Source: SCQX01 sp035720945 (GTDB taxonomy: Bacteria > Pseudomonadota > Gammaproteobacteria > Burkholderiales > Burkholderiaceae_B). Taken from it: a DNA stretch of 33,543 nucleotides. The position numbers and the translations under genes were made by a program. Position 1 is the stretch's first letter, and each line of letters opens with the position of its first letter. The stretch covers positions 1 through 33,543 of the forward strand of contig DASTNK010000069.1 in the NCBI GenBank assembly GCA_035720945.1. Direction: 5' to 3'. Below the pieces are notes generated by a model. That model saw only the letters and a list, made by a program, of their open reading frames with translations. It did no database searches and had not been told where the DNA came from. Of this stretch, positions 7,710 through 15,143 are shown piece by piece.

Positions 7710-8431
7710 GACAGCGCGGAATGCCAGGCCACCGCAGCCAGCGCCAGCGCGTCGATCGAGTCCGTCAGCACTGTGTCCAGTGCCCCGCGAACCGCATGAG
7801 GCAAGGCCAGCGGGAGTTCGGTGCATCCCAGCACCACCGCATCGACACCACGGTCACGCAGCCGAGCCACCGCCTCCATGGCCGGGGCTTGCGCATCAGC
7901 CAGGCGATTCATCTTCACGAGCCGGATGGATTCGGCGCAGTAGCCCGCGAGCACCTCGCCATCGGGAATGACCGGCACATAACCGCTTTTCGCCAGCCTG
8001 TCTTGGTATAGCCCCAGGCCCAGTGTGGCCGCCGTTCCCAACAACCCGATCCGTCCGTACCGCAAACCCTGCCGCCGCAAGTCGTCGATGACGGCATCGA
8101 CGATATGCAGCACGGGAACCGACACCGAGGCGGCCAGCGCGTCATACCACAAATGCGCCGTGTTGCACGGAATGACGATCGCACCCGCGCCAGCGTTTTC
8201 GAGATGCCGCATGCCATTCCGCATCCACGGCAACGGGTCGGCTCCGGTGCCCGCCCGTCCGGCCGGGCGGTCCGGCACGCGCGGGTCGCTCCACAGGATG
8301 GCTGGCACATGCTGCTGATCGGCCTCGGCCGGCGTCAGCGCCGTGAGGCGCTGCATGAAGACCGCGCTTGCCATGGGGCCCATGCCGCCCAGCACACCCA
8401 GGAATGGCCCGGCAATGACTGGATCACTCAT
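7706..8431 (-). CDS. Aspartate/glutamate racemase family protein
   Basis: This 241-residue protein belongs to the cofactor-independent Asp/Glu/hydantoin racemase superfamily, in which two cysteines act as acid and base. Both are present: PCNTAH (Cys89) and GCTELP (Cys203). The N-terminal GVLGGMGPMA is the family's opening motif, as in YgeA-type amino-acid racemases. The ATG lies 17 bases after the stop of the PLP-enzyme gene with GGGAAG just upstream, so the two form an operon. Pairing with a D-cysteine desulfhydrase-like enzyme suggests D-amino-acid use. The substrate (Asp, Glu or broad) cannot be decided. Confidence 0.88.
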   Translation of the reverse strand: MSDPVIAGPFLGVLGGMGPMASAVFMQRLTALTPAEADQQHVPAILWSDPRVPDRPAGRAGTGADPLPWMRNGMRHLENAGAGAIVIPCNTAHLWYDALAASVSVPVLHIVDAVIDDLRRQGLRYGRIGLLGTAATLGLGLYQDRLAKSGYVPVIPDGEVLAGYCAESIRLVKMNRLADAQAPAMEAVARLRDRGVDAVVLGCTELPLALPHAVRGALDTVLTDSIDALALAAVAWHSALS

Positions 8432-8448
8432 TGGGCTTCCCGGGGCGA

Positions 8449-9450
8449 TTACGCGAAAGCCTGCCGATAGCCGAACAGGGCGGCCGCGCCGCCGGTGTGA
8501 ATGAATACGACGTTCTCACCCTTCTTGAAATGGCCTTTGCGGACCAGATCGATCAGACCGGCCATGCCCTTGCCCGAATACACGGGATCCAGCAATATGC
8601 CCTCCAGCTGGGCCAAAAGATGGACGGCTTCCACCATGCCATCCGTGGGAATGCCATAGCCCTTGCCGACGTAGTCGGCGTTGGCAACCACATCCGCGCG
8701 TTCGACCGACGCGGGCGGCAGGCGCATGAACTCGACTGTGCGCTGGACCAGATTCCAGACGTTGTCTTCCTGCTTGGGCTTGGGTGCGCGCACGCTCACG
8801 CCATAGACGGGCACGCCCGAATTGGAGGCGCGCAAACCCACCACCAGGCCTGCCTGCGTACCCGCGCTGCCGGTCGCGTGCACCACATGATCGAGACGGA
8901 CACCCTGGTCGAACGATTGCGTCAGGAGTTCCTGGGCGCACGCCACGTAACCCAGCGCCCCCACCGGGGTGGAGCCGCCCCCGGGGATGACATAGGGTTT
9001 GCCGCCGGCGCGGCGCAACTCGGCCGCGAGATTGTCCATGGCTTGCTGCATGTCGGTGCCAGCCGGCAGGCGCGCCACGATCTCGCCGCCCATCAGGCGA
9101 TCGAGCATGACGTTGCCGGACTCTTCATATTCGGGCAGCGCGTCGGGCACACGCTGTTCCAGCAGCAGTTTGCATTTCATGCCGACGCGCGCCGCGGCCG
9201 CCACCGTCTGGCGGGCGTGGTTCGATTGCACGGCACCCTGTGTGATCAACGTGTCGGCGCCCTGGCTGATCGCGTCCGCCACCAGGAATTCGAGCTTGCG
9301 TGTCTTGTTGCCTCCGGTCGCCAGGCCGGTGCAGTCGTCCCGTTTGATGTACAGGTTGGGGCCGTCGAGATGACGGGTCAGGTTGGGCATGAATTCGAGC
9401 GGCGTCGGGAAATGGCCGAGACGCACACGGGGGAAGGCGGCGAGATGCAT
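8449..9450 (-). CDS. PLP-dependent D-cysteine desulfhydrase / L-cysteate sulfo-lyase family enzyme
   Basis: This 333-residue fold type II PLP enzyme belongs to the ACC deaminase/D-cysteine desulfhydrase family. The PLP lysine is in GGNKTRKLEFL (Lys49), and QSNH (75-78) follows. ATGSAGTQAG is a phosphate-binding loop and FIHTGG is near the C-terminus. As I remember the families, IKRDDCTG...GGNKTRK is closer to CuyA (L-cysteate to pyruvate, sulfite and ammonia) than to E. coli DcyD (IKRDDVTP...GGNKLRK), so both activities stay open. GGAG (9459-9462 on the complement) sits 8 bases before the ATG at 9450; the frame runs on to 9507 but without such a site. It is first in a two-gene operon with the racemase and divergent from a LysR regulator. 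Confidence 0.85.
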   Translation of the reverse strand: MHLAAFPRVRLGHFPTPLEFMPNLTRHLDGPNLYIKRDDCTGLATGGNKTRKLEFLVADAISQGADTLITQGAVQSNHARQTVAAAARVGMKCKLLLEQRVPDALPEYEESGNVMLDRLMGGEIVARLPAGTDMQQAMDNLAAELRRAGGKPYVIPGGGSTPVGALGYVACAQELLTQSFDQGVRLDHVVHATGSAGTQAGLVVGLRASNSGVPVYGVSVRAPKPKQEDNVWNLVQRTVEFMRLPPASVERADVVANADYVGKGYGIPTDGMVEAVHLLAQLEGILLDPVYSGKGMAGLIDLVRKGHFKKGENVVFIHTGGAAALFGYRQAFA

Positions 9451-9570
9451 GAGAAATACTCCTGATTGGGTTCCATCATGGTACTCAATGCGCGGGTGGC
9501 TGCCCAATGCTATATTTTTCCGACGCCATACCGATTTTGCATAGCCTGATCACGCACGGCAACGACCATC

Positions 9571-10467
9571 ATGAAACTACTCTGGATAGAAGATTTCCTG
9601 GCCCTGGCGGACACGGGCTCGTTCTCGGGCGCGGCCGCGACGCGCTATATCACCCAACCCGCTTTCTCCCGGCGCATCCAAGCGCTGGAGGCGTGGCTGG
9701 GTGTGGAGCTCGTCGATCGCCGCAGCCAGCCGCCGCGCCTGACGGACACGGCGCGCCGGCATATCCCCGCGTTCCGTGCGCTGCTGCGCGACATGAACCA
9801 GCTGCGCAGCCACATGCAATCTGAGGCGGGTGGCGCGGCCCGACTGACCCTGGTCACACAACACTCCCTGACCATGACGCGGTTGCCGGCCCTGCTGGGC
9901 CGGTTTTCCCGGAGCCGGGCGCCGCGCGTGGAATTCACCGTGCGCTCGGAAAACCGCGACGAATGCATGACCCTGTTCATGCGTGGCGATGCGGATCTGC
10001 TGCTGTGCATGGAAGAACCCGATGATCCGCTATCCCGCTTGATTCCCGGCGACAGGCGGCTGTCCATGGGCGAGGAAGTGCTGGTTCCACTCAGCGCACC
10101 GGGCCGCAACGGGCACCCCTTGCACGCGCCACATGCCGGAAAGCCATTGAAACTGTTGGCTTTCCCCCCGAACAGCTATCTGGGCCGGGTAATGTACAAG
10201 CGATGTTTCGGCGCCTTGTTCCAGACCTGCCAGGTGCAGATCACCCATGAATCCGTGTTTCTGGCGGGAGTGAAGGAAGTCCTGTTGGCGGGCCTGGGCA
10301 TGGCGTGGCTGCCGCGCGGCCTGGTGGAACGCGAACTGGCTTCGGGCAGCCTGCTGATGCTGGACGAGTCACTGCCCCGCGTGACCCTGCGGTTGGCGCT
10401 GTACCGCAGCGACCACTGCGCGTATCCGGACACCCTGGCGCACGCGTGGGCACTGCTGAGCCGATGA
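9571..10467 (+). CDS. LysR-family regulator (divergent to the PLP-enzyme operon)
   Basis: This 298-residue LysR protein begins MKLLWIEDFLALADTGSFSG, with helix-turn-helix residues 18-37 (FSGAAATRYITQPAFSRRIQ) and then ALEAWLGVELVDRR. The opening resembles the HypT/YjiE branch of LysR proteins. The remainder is an effector-binding domain. It is divergent from the desulfhydrase-like gene across 120 bases, the usual LysR arrangement, so that operon is its most likely target. The effector may be a sulfur amino acid, but that is inference. Confidence 0.87.
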   Translation: MKLLWIEDFLALADTGSFSGAAATRYITQPAFSRRIQALEAWLGVELVDRRSQPPRLTDTARRHIPAFRALLRDMNQLRSHMQSEAGGAARLTLVTQHSLTMTRLPALLGRFSRSRAPRVEFTVRSENRDECMTLFMRGDADLLLCMEEPDDPLSRLIPGDRRLSMGEEVLVPLSAPGRNGHPLHAPHAGKPLKLLAFPPNSYLGRVMYKRCFGALFQTCQVQITHESVFLAGVKEVLLAGLGMAWLPRGLVERELASGSLLMLDESLPRVTLRLALYRSDHCAYPDTLAHAWALLSR

Positions 10468-10513
10468 TGAATGGCTGAATGACACCAAGCACGCCGACCC
10501 GGCACGGGGATGC

Positions 10514-10960
10514 CTACCGGCAGTGCGGCCCCCAGGCGATTTCATTGAACGCCTGTTGCGGCGTGGCCCCCTGCTTCAACAGCGCATCCAGACTGGCCTG
10601 GTCATCCTGCCGCTGACGGCGGGCCGAGTCGTCCTTGCTGGGCGTATAAGCACGCGCACCCGTTATCACCACCTGGTTCGGGCTGACCACGAAACGCTGG
10701 AAATCACCGGCGCCTTGGCCTTGTCGAGGCGAAGCCACCGAGAACTCGCCACATAAATACCCCGATACTGAAAACGTCTGCTCACGATACCGGATGCCAA
10801 CGGGGTTGCCGAGCATGGCCAACAGCGGGCCATGCCATTGTTCGATGCGGACATCGTGCAGCGCCTTGCGCTGTTGCGCGCGGAATTTCGAATAGCCGAT
10901 TCCCAGGCCGACGATGACCACGAGCAACGCAACCAGAAATGAACAACCCTTGGAATTCAC
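10514..10960 (-). CDS. Small membrane-anchored protein of unknown function
   Basis: This 148-residue protein, read from a GTG at 10960 with AGGA 7 bases upstream, has an N-terminal hydrophobic anchor (SFLVALLVVIVGLGIGY, about 7-23) and a soluble remainder facing the periplasm. The middle segment GYLCGEFSVASPRQGQGAGDFQRFVV resembles the CGEVN...G...F.RF pattern of small uncharacterised proteobacterial proteins. The tail TPQQAFNEIAWGPHCR ends in a cysteine. The open frame extends further upstream to 11305, but that part is antisense to the next gene. It is convergent to the LysR gene and divergent from the following operon. Function unknown. Confidence 0.6.
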   Translation of the reverse strand: MNSKGCSFLVALLVVIVGLGIGYSKFRAQQRKALHDVRIEQWHGPLLAMLGNPVGIRYREQTFSVSGYLCGEFSVASPRQGQGAGDFQRFVVSPNQVVITGARAYTPSKDDSARRQRQDDQASLDALLKQGATPQQAFNEIAWGPHCR

Positions 10961-11066
10961 GAATTGATCCTGTGCCGAGGGGGTTTGCCGCCGGCAAACC
11001 CAACGAAAACGCGACCGCCGTATTTTACGGGTAACACGGACACGGGTATCGCGGGATAATGCGGGC

Positions 11067-11858
11067 ATGGACGATACTGTGCTTGCCGCGATGGCCCGCT
11101 GGCCGAACGTACCCGATGTCTTCGGATGGCTGTCGCTGTCCTCCACCGGACAATGGCGGCTCCATCCGGGGGGCGCCGCGCTGCCAGAAGGCATCCAAGC
11201 CAACCCATCAGCGTCGGGCCCCGACCCGGATCCGGCCGCGATGTCCGCGTTGTCGGAGGGCGAAGTCATCGGCAGCCCCGCCATCACCGCATTCATCGGT
11301 CGCAACTACGGCCACGACACCGAGGGTCGCTGGTTTTTTCAGAACGGCCCGCAGCGCGTCTTCGTGCGATTGGATGCCGCACCATACATACTGCGGACCA
11401 CAGGAACCGGCACTGCCCTACGCACCCACAGCGGCCTGGGCATCAGCCACGTCCTGTCGTGGGTGCTGGACGATTCGGGCCGTCTTTTCGCCATGACCGA
11501 CCGGGGCCCGGGCATAGTGGCGGGCCGTGATCTGCCCGCGCTGGTGAACGCATTGCGCACAACGCACGGCGAGACATTGGCCGAGGCTTTGGCGCTTGGC
11601 GTTTTCGCGGGTGGGAACCAACCCGTCGCGGGTCCGGTCGAACCCATCCATATCCAACCCATCGACGCCCTGGCCAACTCCCCGACAGAGACCGCCGGAG
11701 CCGGCGCCGCCAAGGCGCAAAGCCCCGTCCATACGGCACCGCTGCGATTCAGCACGACGGATGGGATTGCCGCTACACTGGGGTTCACGCGTTTCCCCAG
11801 AGAACGACTCGGGCCTGCCCGAACGCCTTTGAACCGTCCCCAAGAACCCCGCCCATGA
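11067..11858 (+). CDS. Conserved betaproteobacterial hypothetical protein (DUF2946-like)
   Basis: This 263-residue soluble protein opens with MARWPNVPDVFGWLSL and contains FIGRNYGHD and WFFQNGPQRVFVRLD. These are features I recall from a conserved Burkholderiales family labelled DUF2946-like. The first 175 residues look like a compact domain; the last 85 are rich in Ala, Pro and Thr and probably disordered. It is the first gene of a plus-strand run, and its stop overlaps the start of the Nudix gene (ATGA). Its role is unknown, and the family name is from memory. Confidence 0.7.
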   Translation: MDDTVLAAMARWPNVPDVFGWLSLSSTGQWRLHPGGAALPEGIQANPSASGPDPDPAAMSALSEGEVIGSPAITAFIGRNYGHDTEGRWFFQNGPQRVFVRLDAAPYILRTTGTGTALRTHSGLGISHVLSWVLDDSGRLFAMTDRGPGIVAGRDLPALVNALRTTHGETLAEALALGVFAGGNQPVAGPVEPIHIQPIDALANSPTETAGAGAAKAQSPVHTAPLRFSTTDGIAATLGFTRFPRERLGPARTPLNRPQEPRP

Positions 11859-12442
11859 CCTCGCACGCCCCCTCGTTCTACTTCCCCGCCCCCCGAACGC
11901 AGAAGTTCTGTACACAATGCGGCAATGCGACCACACATCGCGTCCCGCCCGACGACACCCGCGAACGCGATGTCTGCGAACACTGTGGGGCCGTGCATTA
12001 CCACAACCCGCTCAATGTCGTGGGTGTCGTGCCAATCTGGGGGGAACAGGTACTGCTGTGCCGCCGCGCCATCGAACCTCGGCACGGCATGTGGACGCTA
12101 CCGGCCGGCTTCATGGAGCTCGGTGAAACCACGGCGCAGGGGGCGGTGCGCGAGGCCGAGGAAGAATCGGGCGCGCAACTCGAACTCGGCCCTCTCTACA
12201 CGGTCATCGATGTGCCACATGTGGAGCAGGTGCACTTCTTCTATCTGGCCCGAGTGCTCTCACCAGACCTGGATCCCGGCTTCGAGACACTCGAGGCCCG
12301 GTTCTTCGACACCCGGGACATTCCCTGGGACGAACTGGCATTCCGCACGGTGCGCACGACCCTGGAACATTATCTGGAAGATCGTCCGGGCGGACGGTTT
12401 CCTGTCCATCACTATTCCCTGATGACCCCTTCCCGCGGATGA
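11855..12442 (+). CDS. Nudix hydrolase with N-terminal zinc ribbon
   Basis: This 195-residue protein has a zinc ribbon with four cysteines (Cys19, Cys22, Cys41, Cys44). A Nudix fold follows, with the box at about 85-107: GFMELGET, then REAEEESG, which fits GX5EX7REUXEEXGU. Nudix enzymes hydrolyse nucleoside diphosphates linked to another group. The ribbon-plus-Nudix layout recalls NudC (NADH pyrophosphatase and RNA deNADding enzyme), but NudC is longer and I did not see its SQPWPFPxS motif, so the substrate is open. The start overlaps the stop of the preceding gene and aat begins 6 bases after its stop, so translation is probably coupled. Confidence 0.87.
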   Translation: MTSHAPSFYFPAPRTQKFCTQCGNATTHRVPPDDTRERDVCEHCGAVHYHNPLNVVGVVPIWGEQVLLCRRAIEPRHGMWTLPAGFMELGETTAQGAVREAEEESGAQLELGPLYTVIDVPHVEQVHFFYLARVLSPDLDPGFETLEARFFDTRDIPWDELAFRTVRTTLEHYLEDRPGGRFPVHHYSLMTPSRG

Positions 12443-12448
12443 CCCGCC

Positions 12449-13195
12449 ATGCTGGTCTGGCTCGACGACGCCTCGCCGTTCCCGGATCCGGCAACGGCCC
12501 TGCCCGACGGTCTGGTGGCGGTGGGCGGCGACCTGTCCCTCGCGCGGTTGCGTGACGCCTATACGCGCGGGATATTCCCCTGGTACAACGAAGGCGACCC
12601 GATCCTGTGGTGGAGCCCCGATCCGCGCATGGTGCTGGCCTGTGCGGATTTCCAGGCGTCGCATTCGCTGCGTAAACTGATGCGCCAGGTGGCGCGCACG
12701 GAAACCGCCCCGGACGCCACCGTACAGATCAAGACCGACACCGCGTTCGAACAGGTGATGCGGGCGTGCTCGCAACCCCGCGCCATGCAGACAGGCACAT
12801 GGATCTCGCCGGCCATCCGCGCCGCCTACCTGGCCTGGCACGAAGCGGGCCAGGCGCACAGCATCGAAACCTGGATCGACGGACGGCTGGAGGGCGGGCT
12901 GTACGGGGTGGCGCTGGGACGCTTTTTCTTTGGGGAATCGATGTTCCACCAGACCCGTGACGCGTCCAAACTGGCGCTCGCGTATCTCGTGGCGTTCCTG
13001 ATGCGGCGGGGCATCACCCACATCGACTGCCAGCAGCAGACAGGCCACCTTGCCAGCCTCGGCGCGCGTCCCATGGCGCGCGACCGATTCCGGGCGCTGT
13101 TGGACGCCTCGACCTCTCTTCCGGCACCCGCGTGGCCGGCGGGCCGCCTGGCGCAATCCGGGCTGCTTGCATCCGACACCCTACCCCCGTCATAA
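12449..13195 (+). CDS. aat: Leucyl/phenylalanyl-tRNA--protein transferase
   Basis: This 248-residue enzyme transfers Leu or Phe from aminoacyl-tRNA to proteins with N-terminal Arg or Lys, marking them for ClpS/ClpAP in the N-degron pathway. The family's opening block is clear: LPDGLVAVGGDLS, then DAYTRGIFPWYNEG and LWWSPDPR. Later blocks GLYGVALGRFFFGESMF and HIDCQQQTGHLASLGA are also typical. Length matches the family. It sits between the Nudix gene (6 bases) and bpt (70 bases), and pairing with bpt is common in proteobacteria. Confidence 0.96.
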   Translation: MLVWLDDASPFPDPATALPDGLVAVGGDLSLARLRDAYTRGIFPWYNEGDPILWWSPDPRMVLACADFQASHSLRKLMRQVARTETAPDATVQIKTDTAFEQVMRACSQPRAMQTGTWISPAIRAAYLAWHEAGQAHSIETWIDGRLEGGLYGVALGRFFFGESMFHQTRDASKLALAYLVAFLMRRGITHIDCQQQTGHLASLGARPMARDRFRALLDASTSLPAPAWPAGRLAQSGLLASDTLPPS

Positions 13196-13265
13196 TGAAA
13201 GCGCCCGTCCGGGCCATGCCGTTTCGGCGAACGCCGCCCCAGACAATGGACAATGCCGCCAAGCC

Positions 13266-13991
13266 ATGAGCCATCCGTCCGAATCCATCTTCAAGACCAT
13301 CCAGCTGTATTCCACGGCGGCCTATCCCTGCAGCTACCTGTCACGGCGCGAAGCACGATCGCAAGTCGCCGCCCCCTCCCACATGATCGGCTCCGAGGTC
13401 TATTCCGCTCTGGTGGAACAAGGCTTTCGGCGCAGCGGCCTGTTCACGTACCGCCCCCATTGCGACACGTGCCGTGCCTGCCAACCCATACGGGTCGACG
13501 TGGACCGCTTCCAGCCAAGCCGCACCCAGCGCAAGACGGGACAGCATCACCGCAGCCTGGCGGCGCAGGCATCCGACCTGCACTGGGATCCTGAGCATTT
13601 CGATCTGTACAACCGCTACCAGAAACGCCGCCATCCTGGCGCGGGCATGGACGAAGACAGCCAAGCCCAGTACACGCAGTTCCTTCTGACCAGCCGGGTC
13701 GATTCCCGTCTGGTCGAATTCCGCACACCCGAAGGCAGCCTGGTCATGGTCTCCATCATCGACATCCTGAAAACGGGCCTGTCGGCGGTATACACCTTTT
13801 TCGACCCCGACCTGCCTGGCAGCCTGGGCACCTACGGCATACTTTGGCAGATCGGGCAGTGCCGCCGTCTGGGCCTGCCATGGCTGTACCTGGGGTACTG
13901 GATCGAAGAAAGCCGTAAAATGCGCTACAAATCGCAGTTCAGGCCGTTCCAGATCCTGCAAGACGGGGCCTGGATCGAACCCACCCCCTAG
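13266..13991 (+). CDS. bpt: Aspartate/glutamate leucyltransferase (Bpt)
   Basis: This 241-residue protein transfers Leu from leucyl-tRNA to proteins with N-terminal Asp or Glu, complementing Aat in the N-degron pathway. It has the N-terminal ATE block (YPCSYLSRREARSQVA), the cysteine cluster in YRPHCDTCRACQP (about 59-72), and the C-terminal block YLGYWIEESRKMRYKSQFRP. The start at 13266 gives the usual Bpt length; the frame is open further upstream, but that overlaps aat. It follows aat by 70 bases and precedes pyrD by 47. Confidence 0.94.
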   Translation: MSHPSESIFKTIQLYSTAAYPCSYLSRREARSQVAAPSHMIGSEVYSALVEQGFRRSGLFTYRPHCDTCRACQPIRVDVDRFQPSRTQRKTGQHHRSLAAQASDLHWDPEHFDLYNRYQKRRHPGAGMDEDSQAQYTQFLLTSRVDSRLVEFRTPEGSLVMVSIIDILKTGLSAVYTFFDPDLPGSLGTYGILWQIGQCRRLGLPWLYLGYWIEESRKMRYKSQFRPFQILQDGAWIEPTP

Positions 13992-14038
13992 TGTGCCTGT
14001 TTGGTTAAATCGCCACGACCGCACCACAACATTCGTCC

Positions 14039-15079
14039 ATGCCCGTCCTGTTCAACGCCTACTCGCTGGCCCGCCCCGCCCTGTTCTCCCTGGATGCCGA
14101 AACCGCGCACGAGCTAACGCTCTCGTCGCTCGCCAAGGCCTATGACTGCCCGCTGACGCGGCGGCTTCTGCACACCAGCCCGGAACTGGCGCGCCCGCTC
14201 ATGGGCATGAAGCTGCGCAATCCCGTGGGCCTGGCGGCGGGCCTGGACAAGAATGGCGCTTTCATCGACAGTCTGGGCAACCTGGGCTTCGGGTTCATCG
14301 AAGTGGGCACGGTCACGCCCAGAGCGCAACCCGGCAACCCCAAGCCCCGCATGTTCCGTCTTCCCCGGGCACAGGCTCTGATCAACCGGCTGGGGTTCAA
14401 CAACAGGGGGCTGGCCGAGTTCATAGAGAACGTCAAGAAGAGCCGCTGGCGCCAGAACGGCGGCATACTGGGCCTGAACATCGGGAAGAATGCCGACACG
14501 CCCATGGATCGCGCCGTCGACGATTACCTGCACGGCCTGGAAGGGGTGTACGCGCACGCCGACTACGTGACGATCAACATTTCGTCGCCCAACACGCAGA
14601 ACCTGCGCTCACTGCATGGCCGCGACGAACTCACTGCGCTGCTGGGCGCCCTGCACGACCGCCGCCAGATGCTCGCCGACCGTCATGGCCGCCATGTTCC
14701 CCTGGCGGTCAAGATCGCGCCCGATCTCACGGTTGAACAGATCGACGCCATCGCCGACACCCTGCCCCGCTATGCCATCGATGGCGTGATCGCGACCAAC
14801 ACCACATTGTCGCGCGATGCCGTGCGCGGCCTGGCGCACGCTGGAGAAACAGGCGGGCTATCCGGTCCGCCGGTGCACCAGATGTCGCTGGCGGTGATCC
14901 GCCACTTGCGGCAACGCCTGGGCGATTCGATCGCCATCATCGGGGTGGGCGGCATCATGTCGGGCCAGGATGCCCGGGAGAAAATCGACGCCGGGGCCGA
15001 CGCGGTGCAAATCTACACCGGCCTCATCTACCGTGGCCCCGCGCTGATTCCGGAATGCGTGCGCGCACTGGGAGCGTGA
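14039..15079 (+). CDS. pyrD: Class 2 dihydroorotate dehydrogenase (quinone)
   Basis: This 346-residue flavoenzyme oxidises dihydroorotate to orotate in pyrimidine synthesis and passes electrons to membrane quinones. Class 2 features are present: the N-terminal membrane-associating extension, NPVGLAAGLDKNG (61-73), and the catalytic-serine segment TINISSPNTQNLR (178-190). Near the C-terminus are AIIGVGGI and DAVQIYTGLIYRGP. Length suits the class. It is last in the plus-strand run, 47 bases after bpt, and converges on the gamma-glutamyltransferase cluster. Confidence 0.96.
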   Translation: MPVLFNAYSLARPALFSLDAETAHELTLSSLAKAYDCPLTRRLLHTSPELARPLMGMKLRNPVGLAAGLDKNGAFIDSLGNLGFGFIEVGTVTPRAQPGNPKPRMFRLPRAQALINRLGFNNRGLAEFIENVKKSRWRQNGGILGLNIGKNADTPMDRAVDDYLHGLEGVYAHADYVTINISSPNTQNLRSLHGRDELTALLGALHDRRQMLADRHGRHVPLAVKIAPDLTVEQIDAIADTLPRYAIDGVIATNTTLSRDAVRGLAHAGETGGLSGPPVHQMSLAVIRHLRQRLGDSIAIIGVGGIMSGQDAREKIDAGADAVQIYTGLIYRGPALIPECVRALGA

Positions 15080-15099
15080 CACCCAAGCCTGGCTTTTGG

Positions 15100-15127
15100 C
15101 CGGGAAGCGCCATTCAATGCGTCCCGG
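15100..15127. terminator. Possible hairpin between pyrD and the convergent ggt-like gene
   Basis: CCGGGA (15100-15105) pairs with TCCCGG (15122-15127) in the 64-base convergent spacer. There is no U-run on either side, so this is a weak terminator candidate. Confidence 0.25.
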
Positions 15128-15143
15128 GCTCCGACAAGCCTCG

